From positions 5,304,501-5,368,500 of the forward strand of contig NZ_CP127294.1 in the NCBI RefSeq assembly GCF_030285625.1: a stretch of DNA of 64,000 bases, given 5' to 3'. The notes beneath the pieces are model-generated. The model was given only the letters and a program-made list of their open reading frames with translations, searched no databases and was not told the DNA's origin. Source of the DNA: Amycolatopsis sp. 2-15. Its GTDB lineage: Bacteria > Actinomycetota > Actinomycetes > Mycobacteriales > Pseudonocardiaceae. Numbering within the stretch: the stretch's first letter is position 1; every line of letters starts with the position of its first letter. This document shows positions 41,906 through 50,440 of this stretch, piece after piece. The position numbers were made by a program, and so were the translations under genes.

Positions 41906-42235
41906 TCAGCTCCCCTCGTTGCCGGTGCCGGACTTTCCGCGGGCGTAGCGCCTCGTGCGGTGGAACGCGAGCAGGTCGCCTTCGGCGTCCAGCTCGATCT
42001 CGTACAGCGCCAGGATGTCGGCTGACGAGGGGATGCGGTGTTCCTCGATCACCTCGACCTCCACGATCCAGCCGTCTTCGACCGGTTCGATCGACGTGAC
42101 GCCCACGGGTTCGTTGGTGATCAGCTCGGCCAGCTGACGCACCGCCGCGGCGGCCGCGGTCGAGGCGACCAGCCCGTCGCGCTCTGATCGACGGCGGGCC
42201 GATGGGGCCCGGCCTTCACCTTTCGCGATGGCCAT
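41906..42235 (-). CDS. gvpO: Gas vesicle protein GvpO
   Basis: A 109-aa protein. VRQLAELITNEPVGVTSIEP, then EDGWIVEVEVIEEHRIPSSADILALYEIELDAEGDLLAFHRTRRYARG is the GvpO core, ending with its basic RRYARG motif. GvpO is required for vesicle formation and in haloarchaea affects gvp expression. It starts six bases after gvpG and ends three bases before gvpJ. In many Streptomyces clusters gvpO comes first, but here it is internal. Confidence 0.92.
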   Translation of the reverse strand: MAIAKGEGRAPSARRRSERDGLVASTAAAAAVRQLAELITNEPVGVTSIEPVEDGWIVEVEVIEEHRIPSSADILALYEIELDAEGDLLAFHRTRRYARGKSGTGNEGS

Positions 42236-42241
42236 CGGCCG

Positions 42242-42508
42242 TCACCCTTCCCTTTCGTCACTTCGGCGCACGGGCCGGCTCGGCGGGGAGGCGGTGAGCC
42301 GGCTCAAGGCCCGTTGCTGCGCCTCGGCTTCTTCTTCGGCTGAGATCTCGCCGGCGGCCCGCGCCTGCTCCGCCGCCTCCAGCTCACGCCGGACCGACGC
42401 CGGGTCGTGCAGTTCTTCGTCGACCCGTCGCTGGATCAGCTCGCCCAGGGCGAGGACCCCGCGCACCGGTGCCAGCGGCAGGCCGAGGATTCCCGACAAC
42501 AGACCCAT
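42242..42508 (-). CDS. gvpG: Gas vesicle protein GvpG
   Basis: An 88-aa protein with a hydrophobic N-terminus (MGLLSGILGLPLAPVRGVLALGELIQ) and a long charged helix (DEELHDPASVRRELEAAEQARAAGEISAEEEAEAQQRAL) that is the GvpG signature. GvpG binds GvpF/L and helps solubilise GvpA during assembly. It lies between gvpF and gvpO with gaps of four and six bases. Confidence 0.92.
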   Translation of the reverse strand: MGLLSGILGLPLAPVRGVLALGELIQRRVDEELHDPASVRRELEAAEQARAAGEISAEEEAEAQQRALSRLTASPPSRPVRRSDEREG

Positions 42509-42512
42509 GGCG

Positions 42513-43307
42513 TTACTCCGGCGTCCGTGTGACGACGAAGTCGTACGCTGCGAGTGGGCCGAGCAGGCGGACCGCGACGCGGCCGTCCCATTCCGTCGCG
42601 AGCTCGCCGATGGCGGCTTCGAGGTCGTCCTGCCGGTCGGTCTCGGCCAGCACGGCCAAGTGCACTGCTTCCTCGTCGTGGGTCGGCTGCCGCGGCGCGA
42701 ACTCCGCGACCAGCTCGGTCAGCGCGTCGGCCACCAGTTGCGTGTCGACCGCGCGCTTGGCCTCGATCGCCTGGGTGATCTGTTCGCCCAGTGCCATGCG
42801 CTCGTTGCGGGTGGCGTCCTCGGGCTTGCCCCGGATCGCCTCCGCCAGCTGGGCCATGCGGTCGTTCTCGGACAGGATCTCCCGCAGGATGGCCTGCTCG
42901 TCGTAGCGCGCCCGCACGACGTACTCCGCCATGCCCTCCAGCTGTTCCAACGCGGCGGTGAAGTCGTCGCGGTTCGCGTCGAGCAGCTCGTCGACCACTG
43001 CCCGCTCGTCCGCGACCACCGCGCCGAAGCGCAGCGGCAGCACCGGGACCTCGGCGGCCGCGGAGTCGAGCAGACTCGCGTGCGCGGACAAGTCCTCGGG
43101 CCGGCCCAGTGGTGCGTCCCGCGGGATTTCGCTGACGAGCGCGGCGATCGGGCCACTGTGCACTGTGGTCACCTCGGCAGGTGGATCTCCCACTCCGCGT
43201 GCGTCGTCGTCGATCTCGACGTCAGCGGGCAGGATGCCGTAGACGTAGATCGCTGTCTCGGTCCCGATCTCGGTTCCGGTGTCTGCTTCGGCGGCCACCG
43301 GCCTCAC
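42513..43307 (-). CDS. gvpF: Gas vesicle protein GvpF (GvpF/L family)
   Basis: A 264-aa GvpF/L protein. The GTG at 43307 is chosen because a GGAAAGGACG ribosome site precedes it and because it overlaps the gvpA stop (GTGA). The core begins [33 protein letters not shown] is the central family motif and [18 protein letters not shown] the C-terminal one. GvpF acts as a GvpA chaperone and lies in the inner vesicle surface. It is immediately downstream of gvpA, as in other actinomycetes. Confidence 0.92.
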   Translation of the reverse strand: MRPVAAEADTGTEIGTETAIYVYGILPADVEIDDDARGVGDPPAEVTTVHSGPIAALVSEIPRDAPLGRPEDLSAHASLLDSAAAEVPVLPLRFGAVVADERAVVDELLDANRDDFTAALEQLEGMAEYVVRARYDEQAILREILSENDRMAQLAEAIRGKPEDATRNERMALGEQITQAIEAKRAVDTQLVADALTELVAEFAPRQPTHDEEAVHLAVLAETDRQDDLEAAIGELATEWDGRVAVRLLGPLAAYDFVVTRTPE

Positions 43308-43714
43308 CGTCCTTTCCGGCCGCGGCTCACGGGTTCTTCCTCGTCCTCGTCCTCGTCCTCGTCGTCGCCGAGGATGCCGCGCAGCTTGTCGCCGGCTGCG
43401 TCGAGCGCACCGCGGGTCTTGGCCTTGGCGCCGCCGGAGGTCACGTCCTCCAAAAGGTCGGGCAGGCCCTTCTGCTCGGTGCCCGAGATGTCCAGGCGGT
43501 TGACCGCTTCCGCGAACCGCAGGTAGGTGTCGACGCTGGCCACCACGATCCGGGCGTCGATGGTCAGCAGCTCGATGCCCACCAGGGACACCCGCACGTA
43601 GGCGTCGATCACGAGACCCTTGTCCAGGATCGTGTCGATCACGTCGGCGAGGCTGCTCGAGGACGGCCGGTCGAGGCCACCGCCCCCACCGGAGGGCTGT
43701 ATGGCTGTCGTCAT
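43304..43714 (-). CDS. gvpA: Major gas vesicle structural protein GvpA with acidic tail
   Basis: A 136-aa protein. The core [53 protein letters not shown] is a near-textbook GvpA (two amphipathic helices and two strands that tile the gas-permeable wall). A roughly 65-residue extension follows that ends in an acidic run ([11 protein letters not shown]) and then RGRKGR. A classical GvpA has about 70 residues, so the tail would project from the shell. It overlaps its neighbours by four bases on each side. Confidence 0.93.
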   Translation of the reverse strand: MTTAIQPSGGGGGLDRPSSSSLADVIDTILDKGLVIDAYVRVSLVGIELLTIDARIVVASVDTYLRFAEAVNRLDISGTEQKGLPDLLEDVTSGGAKAKTRGALDAAGDKLRGILGDDEDEDEDEEEPVSRGRKGR

Positions 43715-44835
43715 CGCTTGCTCCCTCGACTTCTGCCGGCGCCCGCACGGGCACGGCCACGGCGCGGCCGCTCTTCTTCGGGCTCCTCGTCGGTGTCTTC
43801 CGTGGTCTCGTCGCTGTCTTCGGGCTCCTCTTCCTCCGGCTCCTCTTCGGACTCTTCCTCAGGCTCCTCCTCGGACTCCACGTCCTCGTCCTGCTCGGAA
43901 CCGGTGTCGGCGGCCTCCTCGTCCTGGTCGGGGGCGCTTTCGTCGCGGTCGGTGTCCTCGTCCTCCTGCTCGACGACCTGCCCGTCGTGGATCTCGCCGT
44001 GCCAGCCCTCGATGTCGTCGGGGTTGAGCAGGTCTTCGGTCATCACGTGGCGGCGGAAGTGCTTGAGCTCCAGCCGCGCCCGGCGGCCCTGGGCCCGCCA
44101 GATGTTGCCGGTGCGCTCGAACAGGCCCTGGGGGTGGTAGGCGAGGACCAGCACGACCTTGGTGAGGTCGGGCGTGAGCTCGTGGAACGTCACCGCGCCA
44201 TCGACGTGGCCCTTGGCTCCCTTGGAACGCCAGACGATCCGCTCAAACGGCACCTGCTCCAGGATGCTGGCCTCCCAGGTGCGGTGCGACCAGAAAACCT
44301 GCGCCTTCCACTCGGTCTTCTCGTCGCTGACCTGTTCGACGTTGTTGACCTTCTTCATGAACGCCGGGAAGTCGGTGAACCGGGTCCACTGGTCGTACAC
44401 GAGGTTGATCGGCGCGCCGATGTCGATCTCTTCGACAATATTGGTGAGCTTGATCTTGTTACCCTTGCCGCTGCTACGGCCGCCCCCGCCGCTGAACGCG
44501 TCCTTCACCTTCTGCGCGATGCCGGAAAGGCCGCCTTTGAGGGCACCCTTGATCGCCTGGCTCTTGATGCTGCCCTTGCCGCCGGTCACGGCCTCGAGCA
44601 GGCCACCGCCGGCTCCTCCGGCGAAGTCGGTCAGCCGCCCGGCAGTCGAAGACATCTTTTTCGTCAGCGCGCCCGTTGCCCGGCCCATCGCCGCCTGGCC
44701 CAGCCCGCGCAGGGCATCGGTCAGCTCACTCGTGTCCCCGCCGGTCGCTTTGGAGACGGTGTCGGTGGCTGTGCCGGCTGTGTCCGTCGCTTTGTCGGTG
44801 GTGTCTTTCAAAGTCTTGGTGACCACTGCGTTCAC
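43711..44835 (-). CDS. SRPBCC-domain protein of the gas vesicle operon (GvpZ-like position)
   Basis: A 374-aa protein. The N-terminal 110 residues are low-complexity and helical ([18 protein letters not shown]). An SRPBCC/polyketide-cyclase-type domain spans about 130-275 ([54 protein letters not shown]). The last 90 residues are extremely acidic and end with a basic [16 protein letters not shown] tail. Actinomycete gvp clusters carry two accessory genes called gvpY and gvpZ, and an SRPBCC protein at this position may be the latter. The name is an inference. It overlaps gvpA by four bases. Confidence 0.8.
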   Translation of the reverse strand: MNAVVTKTLKDTTDKATDTAGTATDTVSKATGGDTSELTDALRGLGQAAMGRATGALTKKMSSTAGRLTDFAGGAGGGLLEAVTGGKGSIKSQAIKGALKGGLSGIAQKVKDAFSGGGGRSSGKGNKIKLTNIVEEIDIGAPINLVYDQWTRFTDFPAFMKKVNNVEQVSDEKTEWKAQVFWSHRTWEASILEQVPFERIVWRSKGAKGHVDGAVTFHELTPDLTKVVLVLAYHPQGLFERTGNIWRAQGRRARLELKHFRRHVMTEDLLNPDDIEGWHGEIHDGQVVEQEDEDTDRDESAPDQDEEAADTGSEQDEDVESEEEPEEESEEEPEEEEPEDSDETTEDTDEEPEEERPRRGRARAGAGRSRGSKR

Positions 44836-45512
44836 CTCCTCGTCCGTCGGACGGGCGAGCGCTTGGTGGCGGTGCGTGCACTGCCGGAACCTTCGCCGTC
44901 ACCGGAGGACGCGGCCCGCCGGCCGGACGACCGCCGCGGCCGTTCGCCACCGTTGTCCTTGTCCTTGTCCTTGTTGTCAGCGCTCGCGCGGCGGCTCGCC
45001 GCACGGCGACGCTGGGGCTTCTCGGGCTCCGGCTCTTCCTCTTCCTCTTCCTCTTCCTCTTCCTCGGCCTCGGCCTCGGCCTCGGCCTCGGCCTCGTCCT
45101 CGTCCTCGTCCTCGTCGACGACTTCGGGTTCGTCTTCCGTCTCTTCCTGGGCTTCGTCCTCGCCGTTCGGCTCTTCGTCGTGCTCGTCGTCGGCTTTGGA
45201 CTTCTTGCCGTGGGTGAGCGCGCCACCGTCCTGGAGGCGTTCGCTCAGCGACTCGATCCTCCCGCTGGCCGCCGTCACCACTGCCGACTTGGCCGCGCTG
45301 AGCAGCTCGTCGCGTGCCAGCGATGTCAGCTGGCCGACCTCCGGAGACGTCCCCAGCTGCTTGAGACCACTTTGGACGAGCTTCGCCGGCGACACCCCGG
45401 CCTTGCCGGTAGCCCCGGCGGCCGCGATCATCAACGCGAGGCGCCCCTTCTTCGTCCGCCCCAGCAGATAACCGGCTGCGACGCCGAGCGCCATCCGTGT
45501 CCCTGCTTTCAT
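44832..45512 (-). CDS. First gene of gas vesicle operon, YtxH/GvpY-like protein with acidic/basic tail
   Basis: A 226-aa protein starting at an ATG behind AGGAGGAGC. It opens with a hydrophobic segment and a positive patch (MALGVAAGYLLGRTKKGRLALMIAAAGATGK), resembling GvpY-type or YtxH-like proteins. The middle (VGQLTSLARDELLSAAKSAV) is helical. The last 110 residues hold a Glu/Ala-rich run of more than 40 acidic residues and then KPQRRRAASRRASA and [10 protein letters not shown]. It overlaps the SRPBCC gene by four bases. A SigB-like promoter lies about 100 bases upstream, so it heads the operon. Confidence 0.8.
   Translation of the reverse strand: MKAGTRMALGVAAGYLLGRTKKGRLALMIAAAGATGKAGVSPAKLVQSGLKQLGTSPEVGQLTSLARDELLSAAKSAVVTAASGRIESLSERLQDGGALTHGKKSKADDEHDEEPNGEDEAQEETEDEPEVVDEDEDEDEAEAEAEAEAEEEEEEEEEEEPEPEKPQRRRAASRRASADNKDKDKDNGGERPRRSSGRRAASSGDGEGSGSARTATKRSPVRRTRR
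45033..45118. repeat. Hexanucleotide/trinucleotide repeats in the acidic tail
   Basis: On the plus strand the region reads repeated CTCTTC units, then CTCGGC units, then CTCGTC units. Translated from the minus strand these are Glu-Glu, Glu-Ala and Asp-Glu repeats. All units are multiples of three bases, so slippage would change tail length without breaking frame. A shorter related run (CTCGTC units) lies at 43340-43370 in gvpA. Confidence 0.8.
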
Positions 45513-45938
45513 TGCCGCTCCTCCTGACTCTTGCGGTAGCGAGATCCCCACGCACAACCCGCACGCCGCCCCCGAAAACAAGGCGAACAGGAATGTGGCT
45601 TCGTCATCCAAGTCAGCTACCCGCATCCTTCTGTGCGAAAACACGGGATCATGGAAAACGGGTTTCTTCTTTGTGTGGCAAGTATGAAAACTGCTCACGG
45701 GAGCGGTTTCAAAGATCGTCATCTCCGATAATTGTGGGTAGATTCGTTAAAAATAGTGTTGGTTCATCGGGTGTTCAACAAAATGTGTGAATCGATGTGC
45801 GTCGGCCCAATGTGCCCGTTTTTCAACGCACCGTCCAACGCAGAATGTCACTGGCCCAACTTGGACGGTCGTCATCACCCAGGAGGCTGCGCCGGCGTCC
45901 GAGGTTTGACCGGCCAGTGGTGGGGAACCCACGCGGGC
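45513..45938. other. Intergenic region with gvp promoter
   Basis: This 426-base gap lies between the divergent gvp operon and the Rieske-FAD gene. It is the most AT-rich stretch in the island (especially 45640-45790) and carries the SigB-like promoter at 45617-45642. No convincing promoter toward the plus strand was identified. Confidence 0.5.
45617..45642 (-). promoter_or_regulatory. SigB/SigF-like promoter of the gas vesicle operon
   Basis: On the minus strand GTTT (45642-45639), 16 bases, GGGTAG (45622-45617), a full match to the stress-promoter consensus. It is 105 bases before the first gene of the operon. Confidence 0.65.
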
Positions 45939-47450
45939 ATGACCACTGCCCTGCCGGTCCCGCTCTCGTTGTGGGTGGATACCGCACCCGCACCGGACCG
46001 CGGGGCTGCCTCGCTCCCGTCGTCGGCCGACGTCGTCGTGCTCGGCGCCGGGATCGCCGGTCTCACCACCGCTTTACTGCTCGCGCGGGCCGGGCGATCG
46101 GTCGTCGTGGTGGAAGCCGGCCGGGTGGCCGGCGGCGTGTCCGGCCACACGACGGCGAAGGTGTCCGCGCAACACGCGGTGAAGTACTCGATGCTCGAGG
46201 ACCGCCACGGCGCCGGGGCGGCGAAGACGTATGCCACCGCGCAGAGCGAAGCGTTGGAGTGGATCGCGGCGACTGCGGCGAAAGCCCGGATCGACTGCGC
46301 GTTCACGCGGGCCGACAGCTACGTGTACACGACTCACGCCCGCACCGTCGAGACGCTGCGACGCGAAGCCGACGCGGCCGCCGAAGCGGGGCTCGCGGCG
46401 TCGTTCGTGGGCGACGTCGAGCTGGCCGTGCCCGCATTGGGCGCAGTGCGCGTCACGCGGCAAGCGCACTTCCACCCGCGCCGCTGGCTGCTCGGCCTCG
46501 CCGCCGAAGTCGAACGGTCCGGTGGCACCATCCTCGAGCACACCCGGGCGACGAGCCTCGACCTGCGCGGGCGCGCCGTGCGGACATCCGAAGGCGATGT
46601 GGAGGCCAAAGACATCGTCGTCGCCACGCACTACCCCGTGTTTGACCGGGGGATGTACTTCGCGCGGCTCGACCCGGTGCGCGATCTCGTCGTGGCGGGC
46701 CCGGCTGCCGCGAACGTCGCGCCCGCCGGGATGTACCTCGACGCGGACACCCACCACTCAGTGCGCTCGTACACGGCGGACGGCACGACGACGGTCATCG
46801 CGGGCGGCGAGCACTACCGCGTCGGCGCCGAAACCGAGATCGACCGGCGGTACCGCCGGCTCGCCGCCTGGGCCGCCGAGCACGCCGGGCTGCACCGCGT
46901 GACGCACCGCTGGTCCGCCCACGACATGTCTACTGCGGACGGCTTGCCGTACGTCGGCCGGTACTTCCCGGGTGCGGCGCACCTGTGGGTCGCCACCGGG
47001 TTCGGCCAGTGGGGCATGACCGGGGGGACGGCTGCGGGGCACGTGCTGGCAGCTCGCATCCTCGGCGAAGACCACCCGGCCGCGGCCCTGTTCGACCCCC
47101 ACCGCTTCGACCTGCACTCGGCGTTGAGCGTCGTGGAGGACAACGTGACCGTCGGGCGGCACCTGGTGGGCGACCACCTGGCCCTGCTGTGGCAGAACCG
47201 CTCGCTGGACGAGATCGAACCGGGACGGGCGGCAGTGGTGCGGGCGGGTGTCGAGTTCGTGGCCGCCTACCGCGGCGAGGGCGGCGAGCTGCACACTGTC
47301 GAGGCGCACTGCACGCACCTCGGCTGCCTGGTCGCGTTCAACGACTCGGAACGCACCTGGGACTGCCCGTGCCATGGCTCCCGTTTCGACATCGACGGCG
47401 GCGTGGTCCAAGGACCCGCGGTGAGACCACTGCGCCGCCATTCCCACTGA
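45939..47450 (+). CDS. FAD-dependent oxidoreductase with C-terminal Rieske [2Fe-2S] domain
   Basis: A 503-aa soluble protein. A DAO-type FAD domain opens with DVVVLGAGIAGLTTALLLARAGRSVVVVEA (GxGxxG). The PYVGRYFPGAAHLWVATGFGQWGMTGGTAAG segment closes that domain. A Rieske domain follows at about 410-500, with both motifs intact: CTHLGC and CPCHGSRFD. Such fusions are known in bacteria as gamma-glutamylputrescine-oxidase-like proteins, with an unknown physiological substrate. The ATG at 45939 is chosen because the upstream frame lacks codon bias. It is divergent from the gvp operon. Confidence 0.9.
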   Translation: MTTALPVPLSLWVDTAPAPDRGAASLPSSADVVVLGAGIAGLTTALLLARAGRSVVVVEAGRVAGGVSGHTTAKVSAQHAVKYSMLEDRHGAGAAKTYATAQSEALEWIAATAAKARIDCAFTRADSYVYTTHARTVETLRREADAAAEAGLAASFVGDVELAVPALGAVRVTRQAHFHPRRWLLGLAAEVERSGGTILEHTRATSLDLRGRAVRTSEGDVEAKDIVVATHYPVFDRGMYFARLDPVRDLVVAGPAAANVAPAGMYLDADTHHSVRSYTADGTTTVIAGGEHYRVGAETEIDRRYRRLAAWAAEHAGLHRVTHRWSAHDMSTADGLPYVGRYFPGAAHLWVATGFGQWGMTGGTAAGHVLAARILGEDHPAAALFDPHRFDLHSALSVVEDNVTVGRHLVGDHLALLWQNRSLDEIEPGRAAVVRAGVEFVAAYRGEGGELHTVEAHCTHLGCLVAFNDSERTWDCPCHGSRFDIDGGVVQGPAVRPLRRHSH

Positions 47451-47799
47451 GGCGACCGATCCCGCCGTTCGGCAAGGTTGGCGCGACGCCGGAACCACTC
47501 GACACCCGGACACCTCTCGTGCCGCCGGGCCCGGAGGTCGCGCGTGCCGCGGCTCGAGCACGCCGTGCCGACGCAACCGTCAACACCTGCGGTCAGCGAC
47601 AGCTGCGCGACGCGTTGAGCTCGAAGTGCACTTCGTAGACCTGCACCCTCCGGTCCCGCTCGCACGCCGCAACGACGCGCTGGCGGCACTCGTGTCTGCT
47701 CGAAGGCACAGAGCCGGCGCCGCCTGAGCGGTTCCCGCCTCGTCGAGGCACCCGTTCCGGGCTGGGCGACAAGAGGAACGAGCCGGCAGGGGTCGGTGG
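47451..47799. other. Intergenic region
   Basis: These 349 bases lie between convergent genes. On the minus strand a short stretch ending near 47593 reads VQVYEVHFELNASRSC with good codon bias, which may be the tail of a decayed gene. I found no start or family for it. No repeat is seen. Confidence 0.35.
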
Positions 47800-48201
47800 T
47801 CATGTCCCCGGTGCGATGAAGAACTCGAGAGCGATGTTGTCGGGGTCGCGGAAAGAGACGCCCGAGCCGTAATGCGCCTTCTTGATGCCGCCGTGGGTGA
47901 TGGCGAGCTCGTCGAGGCGATCGCGCCACTGCTCGAGCTCAGCGGTGCCTGACAGTGCGAAGGCCACGTGGTCGAGGCCGGTGCGCGTCTCGGCGAAGCG
48001 GTCCTTCGACTCGCGGCCCGGGTGGGTGTGCAGACCGAAGAGCATTCCGCCTTCGAGGGCGAAGACCGTGTGGTGGAACTCGCCGCCTTCTTCGTCCTCG
48101 TCGAGCACGGGTTCGGCATCGAACAGGCGGCTGTACCACTCGGTGCTGCGCTTGAGGTCCGAAACCGTGATCGCGAGGTGCTGCAGTCCGGGGAAAGCCA
48201 T
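47800..48201 (-). CDS. Glyoxalase/VOC superfamily protein
   Basis: A 133-aa single VOC-fold protein. FPGLQHLAITVSDLKRSTEWYSRLFDAEPV opens the first beta-alpha-beta-beta-beta unit and LDHVAFALSGTAELEQWRDRL the second. Metal-ligand histidines in QHLAITV and DHVAFAL, and a C-terminal Glu in NIALEFFIA, fit metal-dependent members (glyoxalase I, extradiol dioxygenase or fosfomycin-resistance type). The ATG at 48201 is chosen for the typical short N-terminus. The substrate is unknown. Confidence 0.85.
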   Translation of the reverse strand: MAFPGLQHLAITVSDLKRSTEWYSRLFDAEPVLDEDEEGGEFHHTVFALEGGMLFGLHTHPGRESKDRFAETRTGLDHVAFALSGTAELEQWRDRLDELAITHGGIKKAHYGSGVSFRDPDNIALEFFIAPGT

Positions 48202-48666
48202 GTGAGCGACTCCGTTCCTTGATCGGTATCGAATAAGGGCTCCGGGCGCGAGACATCGGAATGCGATCCGCGATGTCGGGTCGAGTGCGCCGGTCGGGTG
48301 GCTACGCGGCCGGTGGACCGCGATGACGCGGACCCGTAGCGTCGCCGAATTCGCGGACCTGGGCTCCGACCTTTTCACCGGGCGCGGCGACGACGCCGCT
48401 GGCGTACGGGCGCGGCAAGGACCCCCCCAATTGTCGGTCGAACGCACACGACCAGGCAGCAGCGACATCGGCACGAACTCGGAATCAGTACCTGTCGCAC
48501 GCTAACCGCGACGGATTCTCAACAGAAGATGTTTGTGACGACCGGCCGCACCTGCCCACCGAGCGGGAGGAGCGCCTCGTCGAACGGTTCACGCGATTGT
48601 CGTCCGTGCCGATCGTGCACTCCCCGGGGGACGCGGACGGCCCACCGCGCGGCGCGGCGGTCGCGG
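48202..48666. other. Intergenic region
   Basis: This 465-base gap upstream of the VOC gene and downstream of the lactate permease shows no frame with consistent codon bias, no strong hairpin, and no recognised promoter. A plus-strand stretch near 48550-48640 (PTEREERLVERFTRLSSVPI) has some bias but no boundaries. Confidence 0.4.
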
Positions 48667-50397
48667 TCAGGGCACCATCCACGAGAGCACAGGGGTGGAC
48701 TGCAGGTAGACGAGCACGCACATCACCGCGAGGAAGACCACGCTCCAGAGGAACACCCTGCGGAAGAGATCGCCCTCCCGCCCGGACATCCCCACCGCCG
48801 CCGCGGCGATGGCGAGGTTCTGCGGGCTGATCATCTTGCCGAGCACCCCGCCGGACGAGTTCGCGGCGGCGAGCAGGGTGGCGCTCAGCTCGGCCTTCTG
48901 CGCGGCGACCACCTGCAGTGCGCCGAACAACGAGTTCGACGACGTGTCCGAGCCGGTCACGGCGACGCCCAGCCAGCCAAGGATCGGCGAAATGAGCGCG
49001 AAGATCCCGCCGGCGCCGGCCATCCACGTGCCGAGCGTCGTGGTCTGCCCGCTCGCGTTCATGACGTAGGCGAGCGCGAGCACGGCCATCACGGTCACGA
49101 TCGCGGGAGCGAGCTGGCGATACGTGGCGAAATAGGTGCGCAGCGCGGTCGCGGGCCGGATGCGGATCACGGGAATGGTGATAAGCCCGGCGATGATGAG
49201 CAGCGTGCCGGCCGCGGCGAGCCAGTCGAACTTGAACATCGGCAGCGTCGAGGCTTTCCCGCTCGCGGATGCGATGTGCAGCCCGGGCCAGGCGAAGGTG
49301 CGGGTGACGCTGGTCAGCGCGTGCTGGATCGCCGGGATCTGCGCGAGCCCGAACACCACGATGATGATCAGGTAGGGCGAGTAGGCGCGGAACACCTCGG
49401 CGCCGCTGTCGCGGCGGCCGGCTTCGGTGGCACCGTCACCGCCTCCAAACGATGGACCGTCGCGGCCCGCCCGGGGAGCCTGCCGGTCGATCGTGGCCGT
49501 CGAGGTCGCCGCCGCCTCCGCGCGCCCGTCCGTGCCCGCGCCGGTGCGGGTGACCTCGGGTCCGCCGGTCTCGGTGAACCCCTCGACCGGCTGCCAGACC
49601 CGCAGGAACAGTACGACCGCGCCGGCGCTCAGCAGCGACGCGACGATGTCGGTGAGCGGTGCGCTCACGTAGTTCGAGATCGCGAACTGCGCGACGGCGA
49701 AGACCACGCCGCAGACGAGCGCCACCGGCCAGGTCTGGCGGACCCCGCGGGTGCCGTCGATGATGAACACGAGCGCGAGCGGGACGATGAACCCCAGCAG
49801 CGGGGTCTGGCGTCCGACCATCGCGGACAAGTCGTGCAGCGGCAGGCCGGTGACGGTGGCCAGCGTGGTGATCGGCACGGCGAGTGCACCGAAGGCGACA
49901 GGTGCGGTGTTGGCGACGAGTGCGACGACCGCGGCCTTCAACGGCCGGAAGCCCAGCGCGATCAGCATGACGCTGGTGATGGCGACCGGGGTGCCGAACC
50001 CGGCCAACGCTTCGAGCAGCGCACCGAACGAGAACGCGACGATCACGCCCTGGATCCGCTGGTCGTCGCTGACCCGTGAGAACGAGCGGCGCAGCACGTC
50101 GAAATGTCCGGTGTGGACAGTCATGTTGTAGATCCAGATCGCGTTGATGACGATCCACAGGATGGGGAAGAACCCGAACGCGGCGCCTTCGGCCGCCGCG
50201 AGGAACGCCGGGCCTGCCGGCATCGGGTAGACGAAGATCGCCGCCGCGAGCGCGACCACCAGTGAGATCAGCGCCGCGAGCCACGCCGTCATCCGGAGGA
50301 TGCCGAGCAGGACGAACAGCACGATCAGCGGAATGGCCGCCACGAGCGACGACCACGCGAGCGAACCCGCGACGGGATCGAGAATCTGCGTGTACAT
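48667..50397 (-). CDS. lldP: L-lactate/glycolate permease (LctP family)
   Basis: A 576-aa integral membrane permease with about 12-14 helices. FGALLEALAGFGTPVAITSVMLIALGF and NTAPVAFGALAVPITTLATVTGL are the family signature loops. The C-terminal half repeats the fold (TGSDTSSNSLFGALQVVAAQKAELS). A hydrophilic loop at about 310-350 is Gly/Arg/Asp-rich. A GAGGTGA ribosome site precedes the ATG. It lies 43 bases behind glcF in the same direction, so it supplies glycolate or lactate to the flavin enzyme complex of the operon. Confidence 0.93.
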   Translation of the reverse strand: MYTQILDPVAGSLAWSSLVAAIPLIVLFVLLGILRMTAWLAALISLVVALAAAIFVYPMPAGPAFLAAAEGAAFGFFPILWIVINAIWIYNMTVHTGHFDVLRRSFSRVSDDQRIQGVIVAFSFGALLEALAGFGTPVAITSVMLIALGFRPLKAAVVALVANTAPVAFGALAVPITTLATVTGLPLHDLSAMVGRQTPLLGFIVPLALVFIIDGTRGVRQTWPVALVCGVVFAVAQFAISNYVSAPLTDIVASLLSAGAVVLFLRVWQPVEGFTETGGPEVTRTGAGTDGRAEAAATSTATIDRQAPRAGRDGPSFGGGDGATEAGRRDSGAEVFRAYSPYLIIIVVFGLAQIPAIQHALTSVTRTFAWPGLHIASASGKASTLPMFKFDWLAAAGTLLIIAGLITIPVIRIRPATALRTYFATYRQLAPAIVTVMAVLALAYVMNASGQTTTLGTWMAGAGGIFALISPILGWLGVAVTGSDTSSNSLFGALQVVAAQKAELSATLLAAANSSGGVLGKMISPQNLAIAAAAVGMSGREGDLFRRVFLWSVVFLAVMCVLVYLQSTPVLSWMVP

Positions 50398-50440
50398 GTG
50401 TCACCTCGCCGTTGAGGACGACAACTGGGGATTTGCCGGC

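Noticed and set aside
45033..45118. Regularly repeated short units that might look like a CRISPR array.
   Set aside because: Units are six bases with no spacers, and they code for an acidic tail in a real gene.
45731..45741. GGGTAG upstream of the Rieske-FAD gene as a plus-strand SigB-like promoter.
   Set aside because: No GNNT element lies 14-16 bases before it; the nearest GTTT is 26 bases away.
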